Shown here: one piece after another, positions 27,905-37,902 of the stretch | Layout of the letters: every line of letters starts with the position of its first letter | Numbering within the stretch: position 1 is the stretch's first letter | Assembly: GCA_013334225.1 (NCBI GenBank) | Contig: JAAXXY010000005.1 | Location: 55,349-119,348, forward strand | Direction of reading: 5' to 3' | DNA: 64,000 nucleotides | From: Chlorobiaceae bacterium | GTDB lineage: Bacteria; Bacteroidota; Chlorobiia; Chlorobiales; Chlorobiaceae | The notes under the pieces: generated by a model | Databases searched by the model: none | Seen by the model: only the letters and a program-made list of their open reading frames with translations | What the model was told of the DNA's origin: nothing | Program-made: the position numbers and the translations under genes

Positions 27905-29164
27905 ATGACCCCTATGAAAATCGGTTTATGGATTGCGCGTCGTTTCAGCTTCGCACGGAAACGGTTCAGGATTATCAATGTGATTTCTGCGATAAGCCTT
28001 GCAGGAATAGTAATCGGCGTCAGTACCCTTCTTGTCGTGATGAGCGTACTGAACGGCTTTCAGAAAATTGCCCGCGATCTTTTTATCACTATCGAAAGCC
28101 CGGTTCAGATCATTCCTGCCAATGGAAACAAAGTGGCGGTGCCCGACAGCCTTCTTCATGCCATAAGGGCAATCAGGGAAGTTTCGGCTGCCGAACCTTT
28201 TGTGGAAGGGGAAGCCGTCATCGCAAGCACAAACAGAAGCGAGCTGGTTCTTGTGAAAGGCATCAGCGATACAGCTCAACGGAAGCTCATGACAGATACT
28301 CACGCTTCCAGACCATATTTTGAAGATGAAACAATTTCGGCGGGAGAAATACTGTCCGCAAGAACACGCCTGCATGCGCTGGACCAGGTCAAGATTTTCA
28401 GTCCGGAACTGATTTCCCTCGGGCTTGAAAGCCTTTCCGAACCATATCTACTGCCAGCGCTCAATATCCCTGAAACGACGGTCTCTTCGTTATTCTCCCT
28501 CCAGAGGATTTTTAACGATCGATATGTGCTGACATCCGGAAATTTTGCCCAGAAAATTCTTCTTCTCGAAAGGGGAGAGTATTCAGGTATCGATATCTGG
28601 GGCAAAAACGGACGACAGGACAAAAAACTCGAGCATGAAGTCATGAAATGGCTCGCGCAAAGCCCATTGAAAAACACATGTCGGGTCAGAACGCTCGAAG
28701 AAAAATACAAAAATGTGTTTATGGTTATGCAGCTTGAAAAATGGGTCACGTTCAGCGTGCTCATGCTGATTATTCTCGTGGCCGCGCTCAGCCTGACCGG
28801 AGCTCTCGCCATGACGGCGATCGACAAACAACGCGAACTGTTCTATCTGCGTTGCCTTGGCATGGAAAAACCGCAGTTCATGTCAATTTTCATCATTCAG
28901 GGAGGAATGACCGGCGTTGCCGGTACAGCTGCCGGATCGATCATTGCCTGGGGAATATGCAGGCTCCAGGAACTTTACAAATTTGTCAAACTGCCCTCAC
29001 AAAGCGCTTTTATCATATCCTCTTATCCGGTCAGCATGCGCTTCGAGGATTTTATCGTTGTGGGGGTTACGGCCGTCCTGTTCTGTTTTGCCGTCAGCCT
29101 CTATCCGGCAAGAAAAGCCGCATTGATCGCTACGAGCCATTCCCTCGAACTGAAAACCAACTGA
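27905..29164 (+). CDS. LolC/E-type ABC transporter permease, second copy
   Basis: A 419-residue paralogue of the preceding gene with the same layout: N-terminal helix ([20 protein letters not shown]), periplasmic domain, three C-terminal helices and a coupling motif near [11 protein letters not shown]. Two such proteins probably pair as a LolCE-type complex. The start at 27905 is chosen; an ATG at 27914 ([11 protein letters not shown]) is equally possible. It is four bases after the previous stop. No ATPase gene follows: the next gene is convergent, 5 bp away. Confidence 0.85.
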   Translation: MTPMKIGLWIARRFSFARKRFRIINVISAISLAGIVIGVSTLLVVMSVLNGFQKIARDLFITIESPVQIIPANGNKVAVPDSLLHAIRAIREVSAAEPFVEGEAVIASTNRSELVLVKGISDTAQRKLMTDTHASRPYFEDETISAGEILSARTRLHALDQVKIFSPELISLGLESLSEPYLLPALNIPETTVSSLFSLQRIFNDRYVLTSGNFAQKILLLERGEYSGIDIWGKNGRQDKKLEHEVMKWLAQSPLKNTCRVRTLEEKYKNVFMVMQLEKWVTFSVLMLIILVAALSLTGALAMTAIDKQRELFYLRCLGMEKPQFMSIFIIQGGMTGVAGTAAGSIIAWGICRLQELYKFVKLPSQSAFIISSYPVSMRFEDFIVVGVTAVLFCFAVSLYPARKAALIATSHSLELKTN

Positions 29165-29169
29165 AGCGG

Positions 29170-29619
29170 TCAACAGAGGAGTTTCCTGAAAACCGCCATC
29201 CCTGAGCGCAAAAAGCCTCGTGAAAGATAAAACTGCTGACCAGTTTCATTGTCATGATCGGTCAGCAGGGTAATACGCCTGATTCCGGAACTCCGGGCAA
29301 AATCAATGGCATGATCGATGAGCCGGGAACCGTATCCCTTGCCCCGGTAAGCCGGTGCTACAATCATATCCTCCAGCAGGGCAACCTTCTCGCCGAGGTA
29401 AGTACTCACGGTAAAAAGCAGCATGACCATACCCTGAATGCTGCCGTCCACCTCACAGACGAAAACCCTGCCCATCTCTGGATTGCCTATAACCATGCCG
29501 AGCCCTTTCGACTGGTTTGCTCTGTCGGCAGCAAACTCATGTTCCTGGCTGAAGAGAATACCAAGCAGTTCCGCACACCGGTCTATATCGTCAGATGTTG
29601 CATTTCGGATAATGGACAT
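29170..29619 (-). CDS. GNAT-family N-acetyltransferase
   Basis: A 149-residue acetyltransferase with the acetyl-CoA-binding motif A, LEDMIVAPAYRGKGYGSRLI (residues about 82-101), and a motif B region NETGQQFYLSRGF. The substrate is unknown. It converges with the LolC/E pair. Upstream is a repeat-rich gap. Confidence 0.85.
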   Translation of the reverse strand: MSIIRNATSDDIDRCAELLGILFSQEHEFAADRANQSKGLGMVIGNPEMGRVFVCEVDGSIQGMVMLLFTVSTYLGEKVALLEDMIVAPAYRGKGYGSRLIDHAIDFARSSGIRRITLLTDHDNETGQQFYLSRGFLRSGMAVFRKLLC

Positions 29620-29669
29620 GTTCCGATTAAATGATTTTTCGTTGAGAAGGTACTTTTATATGCTTGTTA

Positions 29670-29691
29670 CTGCGGCATCTGCATGCCGCAG
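29670..29691. repeat. Perfect short hairpin
   Basis: CTGCGGCAT (29670-29678) pairs with ATGCCGCAG (29683-29691) across a 4-nt loop. It lies 50 bp upstream of the acetyltransferase start and 20 bp from a repeat-bounded segment. Confidence 0.6.
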
Positions 29692-29710
29692 AATGTTATG
29701 AGATTTTTCC

Positions 29711-29895
29711 TGTCATCCTGAGCGAAGCAAAGAGTAGTGAAGGAGATATCTTTTATTTCAGAAAAGGGTTATGGATTCTGCCTTGCTTTCCATGAACAAG
29801 TTGTGCCTTTAGCATATTCACTGTCCGAAATTTACTGGTTTATTGTTCATGGTCCGTGTGCGGCAGCGGCCGTATGCAGGGGGCTCAGAATGACA
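29711..29895. repeat. 185-bp segment bounded by inverted repeat ends
   Basis: The left end TGTCATCCTGAGCGAAGC is mirrored by CTCAGAATGACA at the right end, so the segment has MITE-like geometry. The interior has no coding signal. It belongs to the same family as the copies at 29930, 58929 and 62280. Confidence 0.6.
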
Positions 29896-29929
29896 ATTCG
29901 GGGAAAACCGGATCACTACTTTTAATATT

Positions 29930-30053
29930 GGTCAGCGGCAACAGCTTCGATTTTGTCATTCTTGGGCTGATTCAGTCGGCCTAAGAATCCGGAACTTATT
30001 GAAAAGTAAGTAATAAAATGGATTCTTCATTCCACTACGCCTTATTGCGGAAC
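29930..30053. repeat. Dispersed repeat, copy B, with opposing half-copy
   Basis: 29930-29994 matches copy A (16875-16939) along its whole length. It is followed at 30020-30053 by GGATTCTTCATTCCACTACG running in the opposite orientation, giving an imperfect inverted-repeat element similar to the complete one at 62280. Confidence 0.65.
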
Positions 30054-30233
30054 AAGAGAGCCATTGCATGGATTTCCTTGCGGCCTATTGTTGCCGGAGC
30101 AATAATCTGGAAATAAACAGGAAAATGCCTGAAACATTGAGCTCTCAAGAGCTATGCTTTTTTATTTGTACTTACTCGCGGATTGCCCTATACTTGTGCA
30201 TTCTTAAAATTCATCCAATCTTTATCACCATCG

Positions 30234-30881
30234 ATGGACGCATTCTGGCTCTCACTCGTGATGATTTTTCTTGCCGAGCTTGGCGATAAAACCCAGCTTG
30301 TAGCCCTGACGCTTGCAACCTGCTACAATACCGGTGTCGTGCTGTGGGGAATTTTCTGGGCAACGCTTGCCGTCCATGTTTTTTCAGCAGGAATCGGCTG
30401 GTTTATCGGCGGCAGGCTGCCGGTCGATTGGATAAAATTTATCGCCGGTATCGCATTCATCGCTTTCGGGTTCTGGACCCTCCGCGGTGATCACCTCGAT
30501 GAAGATGAAAAAAGCTGCAAGACAACCATACACCCTTTCTGGCTTGTTTTTTCCACGTTTTTCATGGCCGAACTGGGGGACAAGACAATGCTTTCCACCA
30601 TCACCCTCGCATCGACAAAACCTTTCCTCCCGGTCTGGCTCGGTTCGACTGTCGGCATGGTTATTTCCGACGGACTGGCGATCATCGTGGGAAAAATGCT
30701 CCATGCGCAGCTGCCTGAAAAAGCTGTCAAGATCGGAGCCTCGATCATCTTTTTCCTGTTCGGCATCTTCAGTATGTATGAAGGCGGTTCAGGGTTCAGC
30801 TTCATGATCTGGGCAATCGCTGTCCTGTCGATCCTGCTCACCGGTTACCTTTTTCTCAGGAAACCGTCAATCAATACCTGA
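30234..30881 (+). CDS. GDT1/UPF0016-family cation transporter (probable Mn2+ exporter)
   Basis: A 215-residue membrane protein with two internal repeats, each carrying the family signature ExGDK(T/S): [10 protein letters not shown] near residue 13 and [10 protein letters not shown] near residue 104. About six or seven membrane helices are visible. Family members export Mn2+ or exchange Ca2+/H+. The start at 30234 gives [20 protein letters not shown], the usual onset; a longer frame from 30183 lacks support. No yybP-ykoY-type element was recognised upstream. Confidence 0.88.
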   Translation: MDAFWLSLVMIFLAELGDKTQLVALTLATCYNTGVVLWGIFWATLAVHVFSAGIGWFIGGRLPVDWIKFIAGIAFIAFGFWTLRGDHLDEDEKSCKTTIHPFWLVFSTFFMAELGDKTMLSTITLASTKPFLPVWLGSTVGMVISDGLAIIVGKMLHAQLPEKAVKIGASIIFFLFGIFSMYEGGSGFSFMIWAIAVLSILLTGYLFLRKPSINT

Positions 30882-30935
30882 TGAACAGAGGCCTTGCTCA
30901 TAATCAACAACTGAGCAGCTACCGTTTTCGCCCTC

Positions 30936-33536
30936 TTATGCCAAGCCTGTTCCGGTATCGTACGCCGGACAGGAAAATGTAAAGGTACCTGTTCCTTCCG
31001 AGTAGGAAATCATCCAGCAGGGAAGCCATGCAACAGCAAGCAGATAAATATTGATATCCGATTTTCTCGGGGCGATTTCCTGCCTGCCGATCCCTTCATC
31101 AAGCTTCTCCCATTTCAGTGAAATCTCATCGGCCATTCTTTTCAATTCCTCGTTACAAGACGCGATCTCCTGCTGAATATCCTGGATGGTTTCCTGCGAT
31201 TCGACAATTTCAGCCTTCGCGCTGGCTGTCATGCGTCTGTTGCTGACAGCACCGCTTATACCCCGCATGCTTTTTCTTCCGAGGAACATACCGAGAACCG
31301 TTTCACCGATGCTGACAAGCTCCTGTGTTTTACGGCTCTGATGTTCGGCTTCGTCCTGTGCAAGCTCCCGCTCCTCCCGCCTGATACGATCCTGCAGCTT
31401 TTCAATCCGGGGTTGAAACTTTTTTTCAAGCTGATCGACTTCGGCATCCCTTCTTTCACGGGCAGCCAGCTGAAGTCGCATCATGAAATTACGTTCATCT
31501 TCACCCGGAAGCTGGAAGAGGTCGAGTTCCTTATGGAATGCCACGGTCAGACGTGAATTATAATAAAGCCACTCTGCAAGTGCATTTCCGAACGCATTGA
31601 GTTCTTTTGCGCTGTTTGCCTGTTCCGGAACGGAAGCAAAAAAAGGCCCCGAACCATTGCCGACAGCTGCCGGAACATTCTCGAGCCGGTCTGGCGCCAA
31701 AGCAGGACGGTCTGCTGTTCCCCAGTCGATTTTTGCCGCACTGCTGCCGAACGAACGAAAAACCATGATCGCATCCCGCTGTTCATTGACCTGAAGTTTC
31801 CTTTCGGAAAATGTAACCGTCGCTGCGCCCAAAACTGCCGGTTCATAGAAAAGCTGCGTCTTCAATACATTCGGAGCTCTCCCTTTCTGCCGTGCGAGTT
31901 CCTGAACTGCTCCATCGGAAGAGCGCATCACCGGAAGGAAAACCTGTTTCAGCCCGGGATCGAGGACCGGTTGTTTATCGGAAAAACCATACGGAACATC
32001 GGTGACAGATGATGACGGGGTTACCGGAGCAGAAGGGTTTTCCTGCATCGGGACAGGAGCTCCGTCACCTGGTTTTTCTCTTGAAGAAAGAGAAGGAGAG
32101 TCTGCTCCGGCAGGCCGTGCTTTCCGTTGTTTCTTCAGCATCTGAATTTGCGGTCTTGTCATCGGACCGCAGAGATAGCTCATGGCCCATCGTGTCTGAA
32201 AAACCACAGGTCGGTCTTCATGAACATTATGCATGAGAAATATCCTGTTCCCGAGCTGGCTTATCAGCCGGTCGTAATCCGTTCCGGCGCCACCGCCACC
32301 TGCTTCGGCAATTGCGCTTTTCAATCCTTCGAGAACCCTCTCCTTGTCACGCTCGGCCTGAAGTTTTCCAATAAACCAGGTACCGGTATTCGTCAGGCCT
32401 TTATAGTCAAGATCGACAGGGTTCTGGGTTACCAGCACACAACCAAGCCCGAACGCTCTTGCCTGCTTCAGAAGGGTCAGCATCGGACGTTTTGATGACG
32501 GTTCCGCGACCGGCGGTATAAAACCGAATACCTCGTCAAAGTAGAGCAGTGCCCTGAGACTTGATGTACCGCTCTGTGCCCTTACCCAGGTAAGGACATT
32601 TTCAAGCAGCAGCGTCACAAAAAACATCCGCTCGCTGTCACTGAGATGTGCAAGGTAAAAAATACTCTGCCGGGGTTTACCCTCCGGAGTGTAAAGCAAC
32701 GAGGATATATCGAGAACATCGCCGTCAAGCCAGCTCTGGAAAGAAGGGGAAGCCAGAATGGTATTGAATGCCATTGCCAGTTCGAACCGGTCTTTTTCAG
32801 GAAAGAACGTATCTATGTCAAACACACCAAGCTGCCTCATGGGCGGCTTCTGGAGCGACATGATCAGCTCGGCAAGATCGAGACTTTTCCCCGCTTTCCA
32901 GTAATGTTCGAAAATGCCGGAGAGCAGTACCGCTTCTCTGCTCCTGACCGGATCGGCATTCACCCCGGCAAGTCCCAGCAGAGCGCTGACTGTCCCGCTT
33001 ATGCGCTCACGGATTGTTTCGGCATTTTCTTCAAAATCAAGATCAGGCGCCTTGAAGCTGCCGAGGATATTGACAGGCATACCCGTGCTCGATCCCGGTG
33101 TATAGATGGTATAATCGGCAGATTCCTTCAGCTGACGAATCCGTTCAGAGGAAATTCCCCAATCGGCCAATCCGTTTTTCCACATCTCTGCAGTCGCTGC
33201 GGCATATTCCCCGACACTTTTGCCCTTCCTTTTGGCATCATCGCTGTTGATCCAGGGCTCGAAATCTTCTGGAAAAAGGTCCGGAAACTGAAGAAGCAGA
33301 TTGGTCATATCGCCTTTGGGATCGATCATCAGGACAGGAATCCGGTCAAGGGCAGCTTCTTCGAGCAGACTGATGCACAACCCTGTTTTTCCGCTCCCGG
33401 TCATGCCCACGCATACTGCATGAGTGGTGAGATCACGCGCATCGTAATGAACAGGGGTTTCGCTTCGCTTACCGGTGGTGAGATCAAATTCAGCACCAAG
33501 GTAGAAAGATCCGAGTTTTTCTTCCGGCGGTTGCAT
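30936..33536 (-). CDS. HerA-like (DUF87/DUF853) ATPase with coiled-coil tail
   Basis: An 866-residue ATPase. The N-terminus has the Walker A motif GMTGSGKTG (near residue 44), and a Walker B with ALLYFDEVFGF lies near residue 330, followed by LVTQNPVDLDYKGLTNTGT. This resembles HerA/FtsK-type hexameric motors that act on DNA or on secretion complexes. Residues about 690-830 are charged and helical (long coiled coil). The C-terminus ends with a short hydrophobic patch. No NurA nuclease is adjacent. Function cannot be fixed from sequence. It is 42 bp downstream of lgt on the same strand. Confidence 0.8.
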   Translation of the reverse strand: MQPPEEKLGSFYLGAEFDLTTGKRSETPVHYDARDLTTHAVCVGMTGSGKTGLCISLLEEAALDRIPVLMIDPKGDMTNLLLQFPDLFPEDFEPWINSDDAKRKGKSVGEYAAATAEMWKNGLADWGISSERIRQLKESADYTIYTPGSSTGMPVNILGSFKAPDLDFEENAETIRERISGTVSALLGLAGVNADPVRSREAVLLSGIFEHYWKAGKSLDLAELIMSLQKPPMRQLGVFDIDTFFPEKDRFELAMAFNTILASPSFQSWLDGDVLDISSLLYTPEGKPRQSIFYLAHLSDSERMFFVTLLLENVLTWVRAQSGTSSLRALLYFDEVFGFIPPVAEPSSKRPMLTLLKQARAFGLGCVLVTQNPVDLDYKGLTNTGTWFIGKLQAERDKERVLEGLKSAIAEAGGGGAGTDYDRLISQLGNRIFLMHNVHEDRPVVFQTRWAMSYLCGPMTRPQIQMLKKQRKARPAGADSPSLSSREKPGDGAPVPMQENPSAPVTPSSSVTDVPYGFSDKQPVLDPGLKQVFLPVMRSSDGAVQELARQKGRAPNVLKTQLFYEPAVLGAATVTFSERKLQVNEQRDAIMVFRSFGSSAAKIDWGTADRPALAPDRLENVPAAVGNGSGPFFASVPEQANSAKELNAFGNALAEWLYYNSRLTVAFHKELDLFQLPGEDERNFMMRLQLAARERRDAEVDQLEKKFQPRIEKLQDRIRREERELAQDEAEHQSRKTQELVSIGETVLGMFLGRKSMRGISGAVSNRRMTASAKAEIVESQETIQDIQQEIASCNEELKRMADEISLKWEKLDEGIGRQEIAPRKSDINIYLLAVAWLPCWMISYSEGTGTFTFSCPAYDTGTGLA

Positions 33537-33578
33537 AGTGAATCAGGTAAATAGTGAAAGTAATCTGCTTACGACCAA

Positions 33579-34424
33579 CTACTGTTTTGTTGCCGATCTC
33601 TTCATATTAAAAAATATGATCCCACTGGCAACGATCATGAGGAAACAAAGCACCTGCCCCATTGAAAAATTGAGAAAAACAAAGCCGAGCTGCGGGTCCG
33701 GTTCACGGAAATACTCGATAAAAAAGCGGAACAGGCCATACCAGAAAAGATACATGGCCGACAGAAAACCGGCAAACGGTGATTTTTTACGCAGAAGCCA
33801 GAGAATCGAAAAGAGTACGATACCTTCAAAAAATGCTTCGTAAAGCTGCGAAGGATGCCTGAGCTCATGGGTCGGTGCAGAAGGGAAATACATGCCGATT
33901 GCTGCAGTAGTCACTCTACCGTACAATTCACCGTTGATGAAGTTGCCGAGACGGCCAAAAGTATATCCGAGAGGTACAGAAGCTATGAAAAGGTCGAAGG
34001 TTTCGAAAAAACCTTTTTTCCGGGATCGTGAAAAAGCCCACAGAGCAATTATGGTACCGATAATCCCGCCATGGTATGACATACCGGTGATGCCCGTAAA
34101 ACGGCAGGTGCCGGATGACGACGCCCAGGGCAGAAGCATGCCGAGGGGATCGCTCATAAGCGATTCCATGCCGTAAAAGATAATATATCCAATCCGGCCT
34201 CCCAGAACGACACCTACCATTGCCCAGGTAAGTGCATCCCCGACATAGGAACGCTCGAAAGGAAGTTTCTCTGATTTCAGACGATAAAGGGAAATGACAT
34301 AAACTACGGCAAATGCAATAATGTACATCATACCATACCAACGGACCGGAAAATTACCGATCGTAACAATCACAGGATTCATCAGGGATGGCAGATGCTG
34401 CCACCAGAGAAGGAAATCGTTCAT
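33579..34424 (-). CDS. lgt: Prolipoprotein diacylglyceryl transferase
   Basis: Attaches diacylglycerol to the lipobox cysteine of prolipoproteins at the inner membrane. The 281-residue protein has about seven membrane helices, the YHGGIIG motif with an essential histidine and the family signature GRLGNFINGELYGR with essential Arg and Asn/Glu residues. It should process the lipoproteins encoded in this window at 24450 and 43153. It diverges from aclB. Confidence 0.94.
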   Translation of the reverse strand: MNDFLLWWQHLPSLMNPVIVTIGNFPVRWYGMMYIIAFAVVYVISLYRLKSEKLPFERSYVGDALTWAMVGVVLGGRIGYIIFYGMESLMSDPLGMLLPWASSSGTCRFTGITGMSYHGGIIGTIIALWAFSRSRKKGFFETFDLFIASVPLGYTFGRLGNFINGELYGRVTTAAIGMYFPSAPTHELRHPSQLYEAFFEGIVLFSILWLLRKKSPFAGFLSAMYLFWYGLFRFFIEYFREPDPQLGFVFLNFSMGQVLCFLMIVASGIIFFNMKRSATKQ

Positions 34425-34566
34425 AAAATGAAGTTTTTCTAAGGTTTTTTAGTGCGTAAAAAAGGATGGAGTGTTGGATTATATAAAAATATAGTTAATT
34501 TGAAACCTTGCGCATTTCCGTTTTCCGTTTTTCATACCCAATAACATAATAAACCCGTAATAGAGT

Positions 34567-35763
34567 ATGGCTAAAATACTTGAAGGGCCCGCTATGAAGT
34601 TATTCAACAAATGGGGCATTCCTGTGCCTAATTATGTTGTGATCATGGACCCTAACCGTCTCGAACAGCTTGGTGAAGCTAATAAATGGCTGAGAGAATC
34701 AAAACTTGTCGTTAAAGCCCATGAGGCTATCGGCGGACGTTACAAACTCGGTCTCGTCAAACTCGGTCTGAACCTTGAAGGCGCTCTCGAGGCTGCAAAG
34801 GAAATGATCGGGCACAGTATCGGCACAGCGGTAGTGCGCCAGGTCATTGTCGCCGAGATGCTTGACCACGACGAGGAATATTATGTATCCATCGCCGGAA
34901 ACCGGGATGGGGCCGAACTTCTCCTTTCAAATAAAGGTGGTGTCGATATCGAAGATAACTGGGACAGCGTAAAACGTCTTTTCATCCCGCTCGATGAAAA
35001 CCCGACCATAGAAAGACTGACCGAAGTTGCAGAAGAAGCTGGTTTTACAGGGGAAGTTGCCGAGCGTGTCGGTAAAATCGCTTCACGACTGATTCTCTGC
35101 TTTGATAACGAAGATGCGCAGTCAATAGAGATCAACCCGCTTGTCATCAGGAAGAGTGACATGCGTTTCGCCGCACTTGATGCAGTCATGAACGTGGACT
35201 GGGATGCACGGTTCCGTCATGCCGACTGGGATTTCAAACCTGTTTCGGAAATAGGTCGTCCCTATACCGAGGCGGAACAGCAGATCATGGATATCGATGC
35301 CCGCATCAAAGGATCCGTGAAATTTGTCGAGGTTCCCGGCGGCCAGGTCGCTCTGCTTACCGCAGGCGGTGGCGCTTCGGTTTTCTATTCAGATGCTGTC
35401 GTTGCAAGAGGAGGCACTATCGCCAATTATGCCGAGTATTCTGGTGATCCCCCCGACTGGGCAGTGGAAGCGCTCACTGAAACCATCTGCGAGCTTCCCA
35501 ACATCAAGCATATCATTGTCGGAGGCGCAATTGCCAACTTCACCGACGTGAAAGCGACCTTTAACGGAATCATCAACGGCTTCCGCGAAAGCAAATCCAA
35601 AGGATACCTGGAAAATGTTAAAATCTGGGTCAGACGCGGTGGTCCGAATGAAGCCCAGGGCCTCGCCATGATGAAAAAGCTGCAGGAAGAAGGGTTCGAT
35701 ATCCATGTTTACGACCGCAGCATGCCAATGACAGATATCGTCGACCTTGCGATGAACTCGTAA
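34567..35763 (+). CDS. aclB: ATP-citrate lyase small (beta) subunit
   Basis: With AclA it cleaves citrate to acetyl-CoA and oxaloacetate using ATP and CoA, the diagnostic step of the reductive TCA cycle. The 398-residue protein resembles the ATP-grasp and CoA-binding part of succinyl-CoA synthetase beta: FNKWGIPVPNYVV near residue 13, ESKLVVKAHEAIGGRYKLGL and EINPLVIRKSD. The C-terminus matches the citrate-binding part (GGGASVFYSDAVVARGG). It has the length known for Chlorobium AclB. It precedes aclA by 61 bp. This pair identifies the lineage as one fixing CO2 by the reductive TCA cycle. Confidence 0.95.
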   Translation: MAKILEGPAMKLFNKWGIPVPNYVVIMDPNRLEQLGEANKWLRESKLVVKAHEAIGGRYKLGLVKLGLNLEGALEAAKEMIGHSIGTAVVRQVIVAEMLDHDEEYYVSIAGNRDGAELLLSNKGGVDIEDNWDSVKRLFIPLDENPTIERLTEVAEEAGFTGEVAERVGKIASRLILCFDNEDAQSIEINPLVIRKSDMRFAALDAVMNVDWDARFRHADWDFKPVSEIGRPYTEAEQQIMDIDARIKGSVKFVEVPGGQVALLTAGGGASVFYSDAVVARGGTIANYAEYSGDPPDWAVEALTETICELPNIKHIIVGGAIANFTDVKATFNGIINGFRESKSKGYLENVKIWVRRGGPNEAQGLAMMKKLQEEGFDIHVYDRSMPMTDIVDLAMNS

Positions 35764-35824
35764 GACCGGACATGTCTGAAAAATCCAGAAAAGATATTTC
35801 CAAACTTATTAAACCGAAACAATC

Positions 35825-37657
35825 GTGAGCATATTAGCAAATAAAGACACACGAGCGGTCATCATTGGCGGCGCTGCCGGTTTGAATGCGGCAAGACGGA
35901 TGGCTCAGTTCGACTTTCTCATCAATCGGCCCCTTACCGTACAGGCTTTCGTGTATCCTCCCGAAGAGGGTCAGCAGAAGGAAATTTATCGCGGGGGCGA
36001 GCTGAACAACATCCATGTTTATGCTTCTCTTGAAAAAGCGCTGGAGGAGAATCCCCAGATCAATACCGCGCTTATTTACATAGGTGCATCCAGGGCTTAC
36101 CAGTCGGCCAAGGAATCCATCGAGTCAAAAAATATCAAGCTTGTCTCGATGATTACCGAAGGTGTCCCTGAAAAGGATGCTAAAAAACTTTGTAAAATCG
36201 CCCTGAAAAACGGCAAGATTTTTAACGGACCTTCCTCGATAGGCATCATGTCGGCAGGGGAGTGCCGCCTTGGCGTCATAGGAGGCGAGTACAAAAACCT
36301 CAAGCTTTGCAACCTCTACCGACCCGGTTCGTTCGGCGTCATTACCAAATCCGGAGGACTTTCGAACGAAACCATGTGGCTTTGCGCACAGAACGGTGAC
36401 GGCATCACTTCGGCAGTGGCGATCGGCGGCGACTCTTATCCCGGAACTGATTTCGTCACGTACCTGCAGATGTTCGAAAACGATCCCGATACGAAAGCCG
36501 TTGTCATCGTCGGCGAAGTCGGCGGAACGCTCGAAGAAGAAGCCGCAGACTGGCTGAAACAGGAAAAACGCAGGATCAGGGTCATTGCCGCAATCGGCGG
36601 TACATGCCAGGAAGTACTTCCTCAGGGCATGAAATTCGGCCATGCCGGCGCCAAGGAAGGAAAGAAAGGACTCGGCTCCGCACGTTCTAAAATCAATGCG
36701 CTTCGTGAAGCAGGCGCTCTCGTTCCGGATACATTCGGCGGATTGAGCAAGGCAATCAAACAGGTTTACCAGGAACTCATCGCGGATGGCGTGATCAAGC
36801 CGGAGGCGGAGATCGACGAAAAACTGCTGCCGGCACTGCCGCCAAGCGTACAGGAAGTCATGAAGCAGGGCGAAGTCATCGTCGAACCGCTCATCCGCAC
36901 CACGATTTCCGACGATCGCGGCGAAGAACCTCGTTATGTCGGTTATGCAGCTTCCGAGCTCTGCGAAGAAGGATATGGCATCGAGGATGTCATCGGCCTG
37001 CTCTGGAACAAGAAACTCCCGACAAAAGAAGAGTCAGAGATCATCAAACGCATCATTATGATCTCGGCCGACCACGGCCCGGCGGTATCAGGAGCATTTG
37101 GAGCCATTATCGGGGCTTGTGCCGGTATCGACATGCCTCAGGCAGTCTCGGCAGGTATGACCATGATCGGACCAAGGTTCGGCGGAGCCGTTACCAATGC
37201 CGGCAAATATTTCAAATTAGGTGTGAAGGAATATCCGAACGATATCGCGGGCTTCCTTGCATGGATGAAGCAGAATGTCGGCCCGGTCCCGGGTATCGGC
37301 CACAGGGTCAAGAGCGTTAAAAACCCTGACAAGAGGGTAAAATACCTCGTCGAATATGTCAAACACCAGACATCGCTGCATACTCCTTGCCTCGATTACG
37401 CTCTGGAAGTCGAAAAGATCACGACGGCCAAAAAAGACAATCTTATCCTGAACGTCGACGGTACCATCGGCTGTATTCTTGTCGATCTCGATTTCCCGGA
37501 GTATTCACTGAACGGGTTCTTCGTTCTTGCGCGTACCATCGGCATGATCGGCCACTGGATCGACCAGAACAACCAGAACTCTCGCCTGATCAGGTTGTAC
37601 GATTACCTGATCAATTATGCCGTCAAGGAAGAACGTCCGGTTCCGGCAAAGAAGTAA
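35825..37657 (+). CDS. aclA: ATP-citrate lyase large (alpha) subunit
   Basis: The catalytic subunit: 610 residues, matching green sulfur bacterial AclA. The N-terminal half is like succinyl-CoA synthetase alpha and contains the phosphorylated histidine in FGHAGAKEG (near residue 275). The C-terminal half is citrate-synthase-like, with GPAVSGAFGAI and PGIGHRVKSVKNPDKRVKYL. The coding start follows the aclB stop closely, giving an operon that ends at a strong terminator. This gene should run at high level during autotrophic growth; codon use and spacing are unremarkable. Confidence 0.95.
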   Translation: MSILANKDTRAVIIGGAAGLNAARRMAQFDFLINRPLTVQAFVYPPEEGQQKEIYRGGELNNIHVYASLEKALEENPQINTALIYIGASRAYQSAKESIESKNIKLVSMITEGVPEKDAKKLCKIALKNGKIFNGPSSIGIMSAGECRLGVIGGEYKNLKLCNLYRPGSFGVITKSGGLSNETMWLCAQNGDGITSAVAIGGDSYPGTDFVTYLQMFENDPDTKAVVIVGEVGGTLEEEAADWLKQEKRRIRVIAAIGGTCQEVLPQGMKFGHAGAKEGKKGLGSARSKINALREAGALVPDTFGGLSKAIKQVYQELIADGVIKPEAEIDEKLLPALPPSVQEVMKQGEVIVEPLIRTTISDDRGEEPRYVGYAASELCEEGYGIEDVIGLLWNKKLPTKEESEIIKRIIMISADHGPAVSGAFGAIIGACAGIDMPQAVSAGMTMIGPRFGGAVTNAGKYFKLGVKEYPNDIAGFLAWMKQNVGPVPGIGHRVKSVKNPDKRVKYLVEYVKHQTSLHTPCLDYALEVEKITTAKKDNLILNVDGTIGCILVDLDFPEYSLNGFFVLARTIGMIGHWIDQNNQNSRLIRLYDYLINYAVKEERPVPAKK

Positions 37658-37686
37658 AGCAGGAATTGTTCATAGGCCAATCACTC

Positions 37687-37721
37687 AAAAGAGCGGGGAA
37701 AGTTATACCCCGCTCTTTTTA
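37687..37721 (+). terminator. Rho-independent terminator of aclBA
   Basis: A perfect 12-bp stem AAAAGAGCGGGG (37687-37698) with CCCCGCTCTTTT (37708-37719), 9-nt loop, followed by more Ts. It is the cleanest terminator in the window. Confidence 0.9.
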
Positions 37722-37831
37722 TTTGAAATCCGTATTTGTTGTATAATATATATTATGTAAAGTTGCGCGTTGTAAAAAAGGAGCTCTCTCAAAAGAATTT
37801 ATCCCATAAGTTATCTGTGATTCGTTTTTTC

Positions 37832-37857
37832 TGTCATTCTGAACGACGTGTGGAACC
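37832..37857 (+). repeat. Half-copy of the GTCATTCTGA dispersed repeat
   Basis: TGTCATTCTGAACGACGTG at the start matches the left end of the element at 62280. Only one end is present, in the gap between aclA and the RHH gene. Confidence 0.45.
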
Positions 37858-37902
37858 CGGTATTCGGATAGCTTTATTCAGCCCCGATTTTTGCTTTTCA
37901 AG

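Larger units (their letters stand above)
29620..30233. other. 614-bp gap filled with dispersed repeats
   Basis: No gene was recognised. The gap holds a hairpin (29670-29691), a 185-bp inverted-repeat-bounded segment (29711-29895), a long-repeat copy (29930-29994) and an opposing half-copy (30020-30053). The promoter of the transporter gene at 30234 must lie near the right end; a weak stem AGCTCT CA AGAGCT at 30140-30153 is followed by a T-run. Confidence 0.6.

Noticed and set aside
32646..33554. 302-codon plus-strand frame inside the HerA-like gene
   Set aside because: Shadow; the minus-strand gene has Walker motifs in the same DNA.
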